A stretch of DNA of 64,000 nucleotides. Origin: Macrotrachela quadricornifera (lineage: Eukaryota; Rotifera; Eurotatoria; Philodinida; Philodinidae). Made by a program: the position numbers and the translations under genes. Positions within the stretch are counted from its first letter, which is position 1; each line of letters opens with the position of its first letter. Below are positions 11,444-24,466 of the stretch, piece by piece. The stretch lies in NCBI GenBank assembly GCA_022393335.1, contig JAJEKB010021681.1, positions 1,216,036 through 1,280,035 on the forward strand, read 5' to 3'. A model generated the notes under the pieces. That model was not told where the DNA came from. It saw only the letters and a list, made by a program, of their open reading frames with translations, and made no database searches.

Positions 11444-13030
11444 GATGAAAAAAAGAGTGGTAAAGGTGCGTTACCATCACTGTCATTGACAAAATGAAGT
11501 AAAAAACCTCTTTTTTTTCTGCTTTTACGTTCTCTGCAAATATTTTTATTATGATGCATGAGAGTAAAATATTTATCTTTTTCATTACAAAATAATCTGA
11601 TAGTATTAACTTCTCTCTCGACTATGCGTCATTCTTTTTTATCTAATAGCACTGGTATTATAAATCAATACAATGACAAGAAAATAGAAGACAGAGAAAT
11701 AACATGCAAGCTCACTATATGTGGTGTTTTCAAATAAGTAGAAGGATAAATGTTAATATGATAAAAGTAAGAGAATCACATGTTATCAGAGAATTCTTTT
11801 TTATAGAAATTGTGTCATGAAATACATAAGATCGACAGTGGAAATATGCTGATGATATTAAAATTATAATACCACTGCCAATAGTTTTTCGAATTTTTTT
11901 ATTGTTTAATAATTGAACAATAACATCAATGAAATAATTTATTTATTTCCTTTTTTTAACTCTATCTTATCATTATTGTTTTTAAATAGAAAACTCTTTT
12001 TGAAAATTTGTCAGAGAAACTCAAATTTTCTAAGAACATCTCAAAAATTTGTTATATTTCAGGTTGTACAAGAAAGATTACTACTGAGTCTGATGTGAAA
12101 ATTAATTTTGCTTTTTCCAAGCTTAGCTACTTCAAAAACCTTACACCTCTCCAATCCTGAGATCCTTGCGCGGAGCCTGTTATATAGATAAAAAACAACA
12201 TTCATATCTTCTCAAATTTCAGACATATTCAATTTAAAGCTTTAATTCATATTCTTTGCATCTGATAAATAATTTTATGTATTCATCTATTAAGACTCTA
12301 AAGAAAACTGTTATTGTTAGTCTAAGACGTAGATGCCCACCAATCTAGATAGATAGTTTTTTCAATTAATAATTATCATGTTTATTACAGAATTACAATA
12401 AAAACTAGTATTAACCTATGTGATTCAAACCGGAGAAAAATTATCGGTTAACCGTTCCGTAGAATGTGTGCTATGTTGGCGATATAATGCCGATTTTTTG
12501 TTAAAAATAGAATGTCGTAATGCTTTATATAAAAACGGTTGGACATTTTAAAAATCTGTTAAAACTGTGTTAACGTCTACGGTACTATATATTATCGACG
12601 CGCTTGAGCCACCTATACCAATCACAGAGCCCAAATAGATCCCAATCCCGAAATAAAGCTTTTACTAAAGAGGATACTGCAAAAAATTGAATAAAATATA
12701 TTAAAAAGTAGTTTCTTTCTCAGTAAATGTGAATTCTTTGTATAAAACATTGAACCTCTGACAGAAACGGCTTTCTGTGATCGTTTACAATGTAAACCCA
12801 ATAGTTTAAAATCAACCATTGTTGTTAGAAAATATATCCACATTCTATCATCCTAATAAAATCAATTCATTCAACACACATCAAAATAACATATTCAATT
12901 CCAAAATATGTTTTCATTTTGGACAAGAAATATTTTTTCAACGATATCAAAAAATTCGGATATAAATCATTTATCTTTTCTTTTTAATGATAGCTTCGAT
13001 ATTTTTAGTTGCAAAATTTTTATATTACTA
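11444..13030. other. Intergenic, nothing recognised
   Basis: Several short open frames exist in this AT-rich DNA but none has recognisable composition, partner exons or motifs. Two slightly GC-richer patches (about 12120-12180 and 12450-12650) could be transposon debris; I cannot identify them. Confidence 0.4.
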
Positions 13031-14167
13031 TCACTCGAAATAAGATCGAATTTTATTTGATATATATCGTCTCAATTTTACATTATATATAAATAAATAT
13101 ATCACAATACCAAGTAAACATAATTCACCGAATAATATTGTCAGTAAAAATACTAATGGATTTAGATAAATAATATGATGGAACAATATAAGTAAATAAG
13201 TAGGAGTCCATCCACCAATAAACATAGTGAACATGAAGATTACTTGTTTTATCAAAGAAATATCTCGACGATTAATTTTTGCTTGTCGAATAATTATGGT
13301 ATCTGCTAATGTATTTGTCTTTTGTGGTTGAATACGATAAGAAGCTCGAATATGAACAAAAATACGAATATTTATGATAATATTTATCAATGAAGGCAAA
13401 ACTACAGCCATAATAAGTGTATAAATACACATCCAAAGTTTGTTATTACAATACTAAAAGTAAATAAAGAAAAAATAATAAATTTTCTCTATTTGTAATC
13501 CTAATAAAACTGTATTCAAAGTTTTCCAAAGATATTTATATTCAGTTATATCAACATAATCTAATGTATAGATTTCTTCTGAAATATTTTCATATTATTT
13601 ATTGTTTTGAAATAAAAATTTTTCAATATTTTAATTAATTTTATATGTAGAATTTGATCAAATTACAATGATTAATATAATATCAAAATCAAAACCAGAA
13701 GTAGCTATTGAAGTAATAAATTTTATACTTACAGGTTCTGTTCTAAAAATAAATGGTAATGAAATACTAAATTCAATTATCCATTGACTAGCAATACATG
13801 TTGCTAGCCATTGTTTTGTCTTAAAGAAAGGTTTCATATAATAGATTATAGAACATAAACGATGAACAGAAAAAGTAACAAAAGCGAATGGAATCTGAAT
13901 ACTAGCGATATTATATGCATAGAACAAAAATAAACATGTACGTGGAATAAATAAATCTTGATAATCAAAATATTGCATCGTGAGAAAGATAATAAAATAT
14001 ACACACGTACTAATTATATTTACGCACATATTCAGTAATAATATGTTATTTTGATGATGAAAATGACGAATAAGTAAAATTAATATTGAATATATTAAAG
14101 CCAAGAATAAATTTAAACTAAATAAAATTATTTGAAGAATAGCAGTAATATAGATTAAATCAATCAT
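13031..14167 (-). CDS. Divergent rhodopsin-like seven-transmembrane receptor, two exons
   Basis: Exons on the minus strand are 14167-13733 and 13453-13031, joined in phase 0 across a 279-bp intron (GTAAGT...TTTTAG). The protein is 285 residues. The first exon encodes an extracellular N-terminus and TM1 to TM4. TM1 is rich in Leu/Ile, TM3 ends in FSVHRLCSI where DRY normally stands, and TM4 carries CIASQW. The second exon encodes TM5 to TM7. It begins YCNNKLW, has a basic third loop (RRDISLIKQV), a TM6 with GGWTP in place of CWxP, and a TM7 lacking NPxxY. This layout and the missing canonical motifs fit the large, lineage-specific families of short rhodopsin-like receptors in rotifers. It probably signals from the plasma membrane through G proteins; ligand unknown. 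The paralogue at 19504-20467 supports the exon structure because it has the same intron position and the same WMxIYTLI continuation. Confidence 0.75.
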
Positions 14168-17100
14168 TATAATAAATTGAAGATATTAATAAAACTCTCT
14201 GTGATTAATAATATCTGTTAATTTTTGTCTTAAAATAGCTAAAAGAAAAATAAAATAAAAAATATTTCTTAATAGAAATATGATAATTAAATATCAATGA
14301 ACTTTACCATAGTCAATAAATGAAATATTATTTAAAAAAAAAATTTTAAATGCTTTAATGAATCTTTAGCAATGAAACATATCCTACTGAAATTTATACT
14401 TCTATTTTATATGATAATATTCATTTGAGCATTTGTGCTTACGATAAACAATAATTCATTAACAATTTTTAGTCTATAAAAGAGATAAAAAGTAAAGTCA
14501 GGTGTCATAATTCTACCAAAGAAAAAACATCTTTTCTATTTCAATGATAAATCGAGTTAGGCACATTGTAGAAAAATTATTTTTTCCCTTATAGATTAAA
14601 CATTCCTCTATCGATTTATCAAAAAATTATTTAAATTGAATTGATTAATCATTTCAAAATGCTTGACAATAGAGGAGGACTGGAATTTTCTTGAATTTTT
14701 GAATGTTCATTATTTTGTCACTTAATGTATTTATTGACCCTAACTCTGTCAGTTATATATAAAATCGCACTATATTTTAGAAAAAGTTTTTATTCTAAAT
14801 GAAATCGATTGAGCTTAATAATAAAATATATAGCACTCGATTCATCTTGAGACGGGCTATTAATTAGGCATGCACCGAATCCGAACGATAGGGTTTGGGA
14901 TTCAGGCTCGGTGTCAGAGTTCGAGCTCCGGTTCGGTCATTTTTATTGAATTGTTAATAGGACAAAGAAATAAACCAAAAGAGAAAATTTCAAGGTTGGC
15001 TATGGTTAGTCCGAGTACAATGAGACAAATGATCCACAAAATGAAGAACTAAAAACATCTGTAAAAAAATCTGACGACGTTTGGAATTACCCAAGCCCAA
15101 GCTTTAGGACGTTTTTAGGCTTGATTATATACTTCTAGAAAACGCTTGGAGAATTATTTAGATAGTCGTTCTAGTCTGAGTTTGTTGAATAGATACCGAC
15201 CTCGAACCCAAACCCCAAGCAGGCCCTCGACCAATGGGGAAATGGCACTTCGAAGTCTCGATCTAAAACTTCGATGGCCGTCAGAAGCTAAAATTCGACA
15301 AATCGAAAAGCCGATCGGATGACTACTTGGGTTCTTACTTGTTGATATATTGATCTCTTAAGGTTGAACAAGACGAGTAGAAGATTGAACATCAACAAAT
15401 ATGAATATAATACTGTTGAATGATAATAAAAAGACGGCTCTTATATATGTATAGATTCTTTCTCAAAGTTCAATACTATACTTATAATCAAAGAGAATAT
15501 TTTATTTAATGTCAATTATTAATTCATATAATATGAACCTTATATTATAAATATTTTATTTTTCAAAAGAAAAATTTTCCGTTAAGTAAAATCTATAGAA
15601 TGTTTCAGATATAATGGATCTTTTTATATTTTGATAATATCTCTTTTATTCGGACTTAACTTTTTTTTAATCAAAGGATGTATCTTTTGAAGCTCTATAA
15701 AATGATGAATTTTTTATTTGATTAAATAATGTTCATTGTTTTCTAAATACGCTTCAAGCAAACAGTTCACAGTGAATAGTTCGTAATATAACACTTTGAT
15801 TGAAGCGTATCTTAGACAAAGATGGGCGTTATTTAAGCAAATAAGAAATACATTATTTTCAACAGCTTCGAAAAACGCATTTTCTTGAAGAAAAAATTAA
15901 GTGCAAACAAAGGAGTAATAAAAAGACATATTATTAAGATATAAAAAGGTTCATTAAACCTAGAACATCCGATAATTAAAAATTAAAAATTTTTTCTTTG
16001 TTTTTCGTTTTACATTTTTTTTCTCATTTTTCTTTGAAATATTAAACATGTAATAATTTAAGTAACTATTTATTTGTAAGAATAAAAGAATATTCTTTTA
16101 TATATATACATATTATTGTAACAAAAAGAGAGAAAAACACTGAATAATAAAATAAAGAAAAAATAAAATTAGAGATGTAGAGAGAAAGAAATCTAGATCA
16201 GAAAAGATCACAGGTACTTTCATAGAAGTGAATAAAAACTATATTTATAAATAAATGTAAGTTCATAATATGTTTATTCTCGTATCATATACAGAAAAAG
16301 ACTAGTCTTCAAAAGAAAATGATACAAATTATTGTTCATCAACATTCATTCGATAATTTCAAGTTTCTACAGGAAAAGATAGTATTTCTATAAAATCTTA
16401 TTAATTTGAATCAATATTGATGAAAAGAGATAATCATCAAAACAAGAGAATTTCAACTAGGATTAAACATTGTAATACAAATTGACACTAGTTAATAAAT
16501 AGATAACTATCTAATATCGTACTATCATTTCATTACGCATGATTTTAAAGAATTCGATATTCTATACAATATATATATTTTCCTTGCTTTTCTGTCAAGA
16601 AGAATTACATAAGATTTTTGTTCAAGTTTTAATGTGATTTTACTTAATTACTTTAAACATCATTTTGATTGTATCATGTACTTTTGTTCTGAATTTTATG
16701 TAATAAAAAAATACGTAGTTTACAGATATTTAGAAAGAATAGTTTATTGTTCTTATTGTTTATGCTTTTTACGATGATTTTAGTGTATCAAAATTGATTG
16801 ACTGTATTTCATTTATTCTATATGTTAAGATAATTATTTCTTGTTTTTATTATTCAAGAGAAAATCAAAAAATTCGAAACAGAATTTTAATAAAACTTTT
16901 CCATATCACTATCCAAACATTTTTTTTTAATCTAATTAAGTTGAGATTTATCCTACCGACAACAATCTCACATTAGACAAATTATATAATCTTGATTGTT
17001 TGTCTGCTAAAGTCACCTATAATCAAAATGAATAAGTCACACAGTGATGGAATGTCTTATTATATTTAGCATAATAGAAATATTTCGATGACTTCATTTG

Positions 17101-18366
17101 TTTTGTAATAAGAATTTTTTCATACAAATATGATAAAGCATTTGACGATGCATTTTTACGAAAAGGGATTACGATTATATGATATACCTACCGTGAGATA
17201 TTCGAAAAACATTATATGGGGCAATCTTAGGTCACAAAATAGAACATATTCCTCTTTTATTTTCCGTTAATTTTCTCACAAGTAGACTTTTCTGAGTTCT
17301 AGAAGTACAGACATATGTGAAAATATTGACTCTTCAGTTGCCAGTTCATTCAAATTAATTAATTAAGAAATAAATAGAGAATATTTCTCGAAGCATATCA
17401 GAAAAAAATTTAAAATTTTTACGATAGATTGTGTGACTTGAACTACGTTTATAATAAAGTTTCCATAAGAGCAGACTTCAATAATGCTTCTAATAAAGAC
17501 TAACTCTTTGGTTTTTCCATCGAGTCTTGGAACAAAAATCTTTATCTTATGATAATATATACATCTTAAAAAGAATATATATCATTTGGATCATCACATT
17601 GCTAACAAATGATTTTATATTTAAAACAAATAAATATTGAATATCAAACTATGTCATTCAGACAAAAAGTTGTAAAATAAAACTAAAGTACTAAATATGG
17701 TGAAACATATATTAATTATAAATATACTATTACAATAATAAAGATTAAAAGCACGGCTAATACAAGTTATTATAATGTCATAAAATATATACATCATTAT
17801 GAAAAAAAAAATATTTAGGAACACTTACTATATTAGTATTATTAAATAAAACAGAAAATGAAAGAGTTTTATAGCAATAAGTAAAATTTAATAAAAAGAA
17901 ACTTTAAGTGTAATCTCGAGGGGAATAAAATGTAATATATAATAGAAATATGTTGACCTGGGCGTAATACAAAATTTATTATAAAAACTTTATGAACGCA
18001 ATTCCTTTTGGGGCTAAAATATGGAACTCATATATGCAAACAACGTGTGTGGTAATTTTGATAAAAAAATCTGTTAATAACATGAAACAAAAATTAAAAG
18101 TGAAGTACACTTATTGGATATGTCAAGAAACCGGATCGCGAAAATCCAGAGACGATAAAATTTGGAAAAATAAAAATTCAGAAAATATATAAAACAGTTC
18201 GAAAGTCTTCATAGTATATCGTCCATCAGACATTATTCATTTGTATTCTAATGTGTATGTAGTGCAGTGACACTAAGGATCCTTCCTTCTCTTTCCATTT
18301 CTCATCATTTGTGTGCTGTTTTTTGTTCTGACGATATAGCACCGTCTGTTATTTCTATTTCTTAAA
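14168..18366. other. Intergenic stretch, one GC-richer block
   Basis: Mostly AT-rich DNA without convincing genes. The block 14865-15335 has clearly higher GC and is listed separately. Nothing else stands out. Confidence 0.5.
14865..15335. mobile_element. GC-richer block, possible decayed hAT-type transposon fragment
   Basis: This stretch is abruptly richer in GC than its surroundings and full of CGAAC/CCGAA words. Its left edge reads TTAGGCATGCACCGAATCCG, which resembles the ends of some hAT elements (TAGGxATGCACCGAA-like termini). The right end (CCGATCGGATGACTACTTGG) is only weakly similar in inverse. No transposase frame survives. Assignment to hAT is a guess from the end sequence and base composition. 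Confidence 0.25.
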
Positions 18367-18516
18367 ATGACTACTGCTTATCCAACACACTCTTTCATGA
18401 AGAGACTGCCCATGCAGAAACAAACCGACAATTTGAGCGCTTGGTTCTACGACAATAATATCGGTCGTGCCGAACTTCTCGATGGATTCTCACTACAGAT
18501 GACTTCAAAGAAATAA
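18367..18516 (+). CDS. Small open frame, 49 residues, possible short gene
   Basis: ATG at 18367 to TAA at 18514-18516 in a patch whose codon use is far less AT-biased than the neighbourhood (GCC, CTC, GAC, CTG). The peptide is mixed-charge and hydrophilic, with MKRLPMQKQ and SAWFYDNNIGRAELL in the middle. There is no signal peptide or known motif. About 130 bp of CT-rich sequence, with a GTGCAGTGACACTA stretch further up, precede it and could be a promoter and 5' UTR. I do not recognise it. It could be an intact small protein, the first exon of a longer gene, or a leftover of a decayed gene. The main support is codon composition. Confidence 0.3.
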   Translation: MTTAYPTHSFMKRLPMQKQTDNLSAWFYDNNIGRAELLDGFSLQMTSKK

Positions 18517-19503
18517 TTTTCTTATCAGATTGTCTCTCATGTCTTTTCTAATTAAAAAACTTAGAATAAATTTTTTCCAGATTTCTTGATCTCATATCGC
18601 TATTACAACTGTTCATTATGAATATTATTTAATCAATGTGCTTTTCTATATATTTTCGTTTCTTTTAGTTTTGCATGGTACTTCTGACACACCAACAAAA
18701 CTTCTCTAATCATATCAGTTAATAATAGGAATTTATAATAATCTTTGTTCCTTTTTCATTAATACAACTTTAGCGCAGCTAATCATACGTAATAACTATT
18801 TTTTATATCATACCTATTGGTATTCAGTGACAGCCGTCCGTAATAGAAAGAAAGAAAACCAAAAAATAATTTATATATCGTGCTTGATCATATTCAACGA
18901 CAATTGTCTGTAAGAAATGGAAGGAAGGAACAGAAAAAGTTCATCTTAAAATTTGTACTCACATCTTTATATGTTCGTTCTACAAAATTGAGGTGAAGTT
19001 TTACATGTAGTTTTTTATTAAGAAATGAAGAATATGTTTTAGTTAATAAGAGAAGGATGAATTAGAAATAGTATGTACACGAAAAGAATAGATGAAAATT
19101 TCTTCCTTTTAACAAAAACATCTATAATTACTAAAATCTATCTGTATTAGTAGAGATTCTAGTCATAAATACAAATTCAACGATTCAAGCGAAAATTATA
19201 TAATATTAATTTTTTTCTTATAATATCACACGATCATAATTCGCCACTGTCTAAGTTAATGATGATTTCAATCCGAGAAAAAGTCCATATTTACTTCCAA
19301 AAAATCTTCCTTAATAAATTTTTATGAATTATTTCTTGCTATTATATACTTATGGAAGTCAACAATGAATCATAATATTGTCTATAGAAAAAACATTCTT
19401 TGACACGAATATGCAACTATATAGATTTATTACAAATAAAAACATGCCTAAATCAAAAAAGAAATTTCTCATACACGAACTGTATTAATAAGTATTTATA
19501 TAA
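18517..19503. other. Intergenic, nothing recognised
   Basis: AT-rich DNA downstream of the small frame and of the receptor pseudogene. Two similar 40-bp stretches (about 18825-18865 and 18890-18930) may be a degenerate direct repeat. No gene is seen. Confidence 0.4.
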
Positions 19504-20467
19504 TCATCTAAAAAGTTGTTGAAATATATTTAAAAAATATCGTCTTAGTTCATGGTTACATTTGAATAAATTGATAATAATATTTAAAAGAACTATTGCG
19601 CCAAATACCACGCTAAGATTAAAAAGAACTGGATTATAATAAACAGCTTGACTGTATATTACAATTGCATAAATAGGGGTCCATCCTCCAACAAACATTG
19701 AAAACATAAAAATCATTTGTTTTAATAATGATATTTCTCAACGACTAATTCTTGATTCTTGAATATTATTTGTATGTGATAACGCTGAGATACTTTGAGG
19801 TTGTATACGTCGTGTAGAAGATCGAACATGGAGAAATATCTGACCATTTGGAATAATATTAATCAATAAAGGCACAATTACAGATACTATTAATGTATAA
19901 ATCCGCATCCATATTTCATTACGACAATACTATAAATAAAATAATACATAAAATTACCACCTGTTTTAGAATTTATTTATGTTTTTTGTAAACAAATATA
20001 TAAATTACTTTAAAAAAACTGTATCTACTTACTGGTTCTTTTCGAAAAATAAATGGTAATGATATCACAAATTCGATTATCCATTGACTTGCAATACATA
20101 TTGTTACTCATCGTTTACTTTTGAAGAAAGGTTTTGTATGATATACTATTGAGCAACATCGATGAATAGAAAAAGTAACAAAAGTAAATGGAATTCCAAT
20201 ACTAGCGATATTAAATGTATAGAGTAAAAAACGACACATATCTGCAGCATACAAACGCCGTAAATCAAAATAGAACATTGCAAAATAAATAATAAAATAT
20301 ATACAACTACTAATTATAGTTAAGCATATATTAAGTATAAATATGTTATTTTGATGACGAAAACGGCGAATAAATAAAATTGGTATACAATAAATCAAGG
20401 CAAAAAACAAATTTAGAGAGAATACACTAACTTGAAGAATAGTAATGATGTAAAGGATGTCTACCAT
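19504..20467 (-). pseudogene. Seven-transmembrane receptor pseudogene, paralogue of 13031-14167
   Basis: The exon layout matches the intact paralogue: exon 1 20467-20033, a 103-bp phase-0 intron (GTAAGT...TATAG), then exon 2 19929-19504. Residue identity is high throughout (FVTFSIHR, FKSKR, CIASQWIIEF, GGWTP). Two in-frame TGA codons break it. One at 20110-20108 stands where the paralogue has TGG (Trp of KQWLATC). Another at 19740-19738 stands where the paralogue has CGA (Arg of NRRDIS). Each is a single substitution, and no frameshift is seen between them, so inactivation looks fairly recent. A translated product would stop after TM3 or TM4. Alternative decoding is unlikely because other genes here end in TGA. 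Confidence 0.75.
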
Positions 20468-22714
20468 TTTTAAAACTGAAAGAATCTTTTAGGACATTTC
20501 AGAGCTCACCTTAAATAGGTAAAATATGTTTATTGGATTGTAAATAATAAGATAAACTGGAAGATGTCATGTATTCTATCATCCTTGAAGCGATAAATGC
20601 TCATCAGGCGGTACGTATAATATCTATTCTAAGAGAAATTACGAAAAGCATATTGCTTTGAAGTATAGCAACTGAGAAAAAGGTGTTTTTCATGTCTTCG
20701 AGACAACATTATAATGATGGCAAAATATAGATAATCAACGTCATAACATTCAAAGCATGATTTTTTTTTAATTAATTTTTTATTTAATATAGCCTACATT
20801 TTTTTGTTTATTTATGCGTTAAAGAAGAATATCATATGACATAAAGTTCATTTTATATTTTCATTGCATAGTCATTGCCGATCCTACGACTTATAAAAAA
20901 AATAAATAAATCAAATTTTAGTTATATATAGATGAGAAATAACCGTGCTTCTTTTGTTGTAACTTGATATTAATATTCAAAACAAACTTAAATTTTCTGC
21001 TTTTACTTAATCCTTCAGAACTGAGGAAACTTTTTCTAACGATGAGCGAAAACTGATCACTACAACAGAGCTTCTCAACCTTCAGTATGATTATGTTATA
21101 GCTAAAAAAATATTTCTTTCTATTCACACACATACAGGATGTTCCTTGGAGGAACATTCGATCTTAACGGACCAATTTTTTTCTATTATCAGTTTATGAC
21201 AACGAATTGAAGGAATATTTTACACACTTTCTGTTTCAATATAAGGCTTGCTCGAAATTTTTTGGCTCATTAAAACCGAAAGTTCCTTCCAAGAGACATT
21301 TTCTTTCCACTGTCATTAGGTAGCAGCAAGTCGATTAAAAATTTTTGGAATGATTTCATTCGATAGCCTGATGTTGTGTTTAGTAATATCACTCAAAAAA
21401 GCAAAATTTCGCGCTATATTTCTGAATAGGTAAAGAATGCCATTTCAAAAAATTCATGAGTTTTACAAAATCTGTTGCCTCTTCTGACATTCAGTTTTCA
21501 GAAAGTTCATTCCATTCTATGTTCTATCAGATCATCAAAGTCTAAACAAATATTGGTGTTTGCCTAAACGGCTTTATTACGCCTTCTATAGCTTTCTTCA
21601 CAATGTTCATTAGAAGGGATGTTCGGTTTTAAAAGTGTTAATAACACGGTCGATATAGTCTAACAGGATATTTCTGTTGGTTAATTTCGATTAATCATAA
21701 TAGCTGAAATAATTAGTCTTCACTCATTTTGAACATCAAATACTTGAATTAGAGAAAAAATTCTTTGTAAAGAAGTTAAATATAACCATGACATAAGTTA
21801 GAAAATTCACATTCGAAGCCATATCGATGTATTCGTCTATCATTCATTATAGTAACTCGTTCCGTAAAATACAATCTAAAAGGAATATTAAAGTAGAAAA
21901 TTGCATCTACTCACTAGCTCTCTTGACAGATTTATCAGATATATTAGCAACAATTCATCACAGACGTAACAGACACGCCTAACTAACCCTCTTTAAAGAA
22001 TAAGTTAATGTGATTAGTTATGTTTAATAAGTTTAGTCAATATTTTCGAATATTTTTCATGAAAAAACTGCTACTTTTATACAAAAATATGCTATGCATA
22101 GTATAATACAAAGCAACTTCATAAAAACAGCTATATTTAACTGATTATTAATTTATATATTCAAAAATTCTATCTTTTTCTAAAATTGATTTATTAGTTA
22201 GAGTATGACTTTTTAATTTGTTTTTTAATTGTTTATATGTATTTGTTGTTACTATAGAATATTGAACAATGCATCGCGATCACATATTAAATTATCCTTC
22301 AGGTTTTATGAAAACACTTTCAAATGGAACACATACATTAATTAGTCAGTCTAATATCGAATACAAGACTGAATCAATTTATGTTGTGAATTGACATTTT
22401 TTTTTTATCATAATAACAACTATCATAGTTACGTCTGGTTGAAATTGATCGATTCTTTACTTGAGGAATAATATTGATGCATAAAAATTTTATTATATTT
22501 TGAACGAAATCAATCGTTTTTCATCTTTTTATATTTATATTAATATTTCAGATTTATGATTGAATATTATTATAATATTTATATTTATATAGTGAATATT
22601 CAACTTTTTAAAACAAAAAAATCAATTAATTTTTCTTTTGTAATAAAATAATGAACTTGTTTATTATCAATTTAGATAAATAGCTAGAAAGAAGAATAAA
22701 AACAAAATACAGAA
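20468..22714. other. Intergenic stretch with a possible transposase relic
   Basis: No intact gene. A short minus-strand stretch at 21316-21430 looks like decayed transposase (separate entry), and neighbouring sequence up to 21700 has similar composition. The remainder is AT-rich and unremarkable. Confidence 0.45.
21316..21430 (-). pseudogene. Possible hAT-like transposase relic
   Basis: On the minus strand one frame reads RNFAFLSDITKHNIRLSN followed by EIIPKIFNRLAAT and a stop. The phrase resembles the LAFLxDITxHLNxLN segment of domesticated and active hAT-type transposases (the SCAND3/FAM200 group). Flanking sequence is broken by stops and shifts. The match is short and from memory of the family pattern, so this stays tentative. 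Confidence 0.25.
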
Positions 22715-24466
22715 TTACATTATTAATTGTCGATTATTTTGACTATCAGTTGATGATTGAGAATTAGTACGAGATCTATTATTACAAGACGCACCAAGAG
22801 AATTACTACGTGAACGAGATGGTAAAACTAGACAAGCTACATCTGCAGCTTGTGGTGGTAGATTATTTGGTAGAGAAAGTGTTGTTGGTTCTACATCTAC
22901 CTCTGGTGCAACGATCAACTCTTCTTCATTCGAAATTCTTCGAGTAATTATAACAAGACATCTAACAAAAAAAAAGAATCAAAAAAAAATTTTTTTTACA
23001 AGTGAATCATTACTTACAAGTTAAGAATAAACGGTACAATACAAAGTCCACTAGCAACTAATAATGTAAAATTTTTTTGATGAGTTACTGTTCGAGCATA
23101 GACCCAATTGAAGAATGAACTTCCAAATGCCATAATAATTGTATTAATTTCTGTTACTAATGTAAAAACATTATTACGTTCATCTACTTTTAACCATTTC
23201 GATATCATTGAAACTGTCAATACACTTTGATAGCCTGAAAATGGATTAATCAATAATGCTAAAACTAATTGCCAACTAAATTTAGCTAGAGCAATCCATA
23301 ATGCATATCCAAAAAAAGAAATATGTCCCAATGCACAAATTATAGCATCATTTGCACCAAAATAAGTTAATATTTTCATACCAAGCACACTAAAAATAGC
23401 TGTACTAATCAATGATATTGCAGAAAAATTGCCAAGATCTTTTGATGACCAACAAAATGGTGCACCAAGTAGATACCATAGTAATGGTGACATTGATGAT
23501 AATGCTAATAAATGAAATATATAGGAAATAAGAATTAAAATAAGACTAATTGATTTTTTTCTTGAATGATTTTTAAAACTAAATATTGTACAAATATCAA
23601 AACAACGAGAACAATTTGATATCTTAGATTTCTTAATCCTGACATTTATAGTGTCTGATGATTGTGATAGAAGTGACGTTGTTTCATCAATTGATGATGA
23701 AATTTGTGTAGGTTTTAACAAAGAAATTACCACTAAAATTGATAAAACTTCTAATCCAATTGCCATCCAAAAGAGATCTGTAAAACCACGCCATTGAATA
23801 TAATAACCGATACCAAGTGTTGTAATTGCTGATAAACCAGTAGTCAATGCACCAAGACGAACAAAACGTGATGATAGATCACTTTCTTCAGTATTCTCAG
23901 TAACAATTAAATTAATTACAATACCTTAAAATAAAAAGATAAGTTGAGATCAAATCTATCCAATAATATGAATACAAACCAAGAACATTAGTACCACCTG
24001 CTAAACCAGCAATGAAGGCAGATATATACCACCAATATTCTGCAAGATTTTTATAAATAATTGCTTGATAAATAACTACATGAATGCCATTTCCAAATAT
24101 AGATAATAACAATACGAATCGACGATTTAAATGTGAAGCATAGAGACCAAATAAATATGTAATAATAATTACTGGAAATGCTCTCCATAGAGTTGCTTGA
24201 AATATTAAATCAGCTGAATGTTGTTGTGCCCAGGCTTGAGCAGAACTATTTGAACTGTCTGTTATATTATCTGTACATTGTTCTTCATTTAATTGTAAAT
24301 TATTGATTGTAAATAAACTAAAGTTTGTTCCATTTTGAGAACTATTATTAGGATAAGTTTGTAAAAAAAATGAATAAATGTATTGTCCAACAACTGATAG
24401 AATACAATTGTAGAGTGTTTGAAGACACAGAATAGTTATAATAAAATAACTATTGTTATTAGTCAT
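22715..24466 (-). CDS. SLC46-like major facilitator transporter, three exons
   Basis: Exons on the minus strand are 24466-23980, 23924-23018 and 22961-22715. The introns of 55 and 56 bp are in phases 1 and 2, and the product is 546 residues. The N-terminal half opens with a TM helix (FIITILCLQTLYNCILSVV). A long loop with several N-glycosylation sites follows, then LWRAFPVIIITYLFGLYAS and HLNRRF, the MFS loop-2/3 region. A Ser-rich cytoplasmic loop with a basic CSRCF stretch separates the halves. The second half carries further helices and the WLKVDERNNVFTLVTE segment, which resembles the ExG-VFA motif region of SLC46 proteins. The last exon adds a Ser/Arg/Asn-rich cytoplasmic tail. About 11-12 membrane segments are visible. 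SLC46 members (folate/proton symport, thymic transporter) suggest proton-coupled organic anion transport at the plasma or lysosomal membrane; the substrate here is inference only. Confidence 0.8.

Noticed and set aside
11355..11585. Short minus-strand frames upstream of the secreted protein
   Set aside because: They overlap the start of the better-supported signal-peptide protein in other frames and have no protein-like features.
19504..20467. Reassignment of TGA to an amino acid to rescue the second receptor
   Set aside because: Other genes in the window use TGA as a stop, and the intact paralogue has TGG and CGA at the two positions, so nonsense mutation is simpler.
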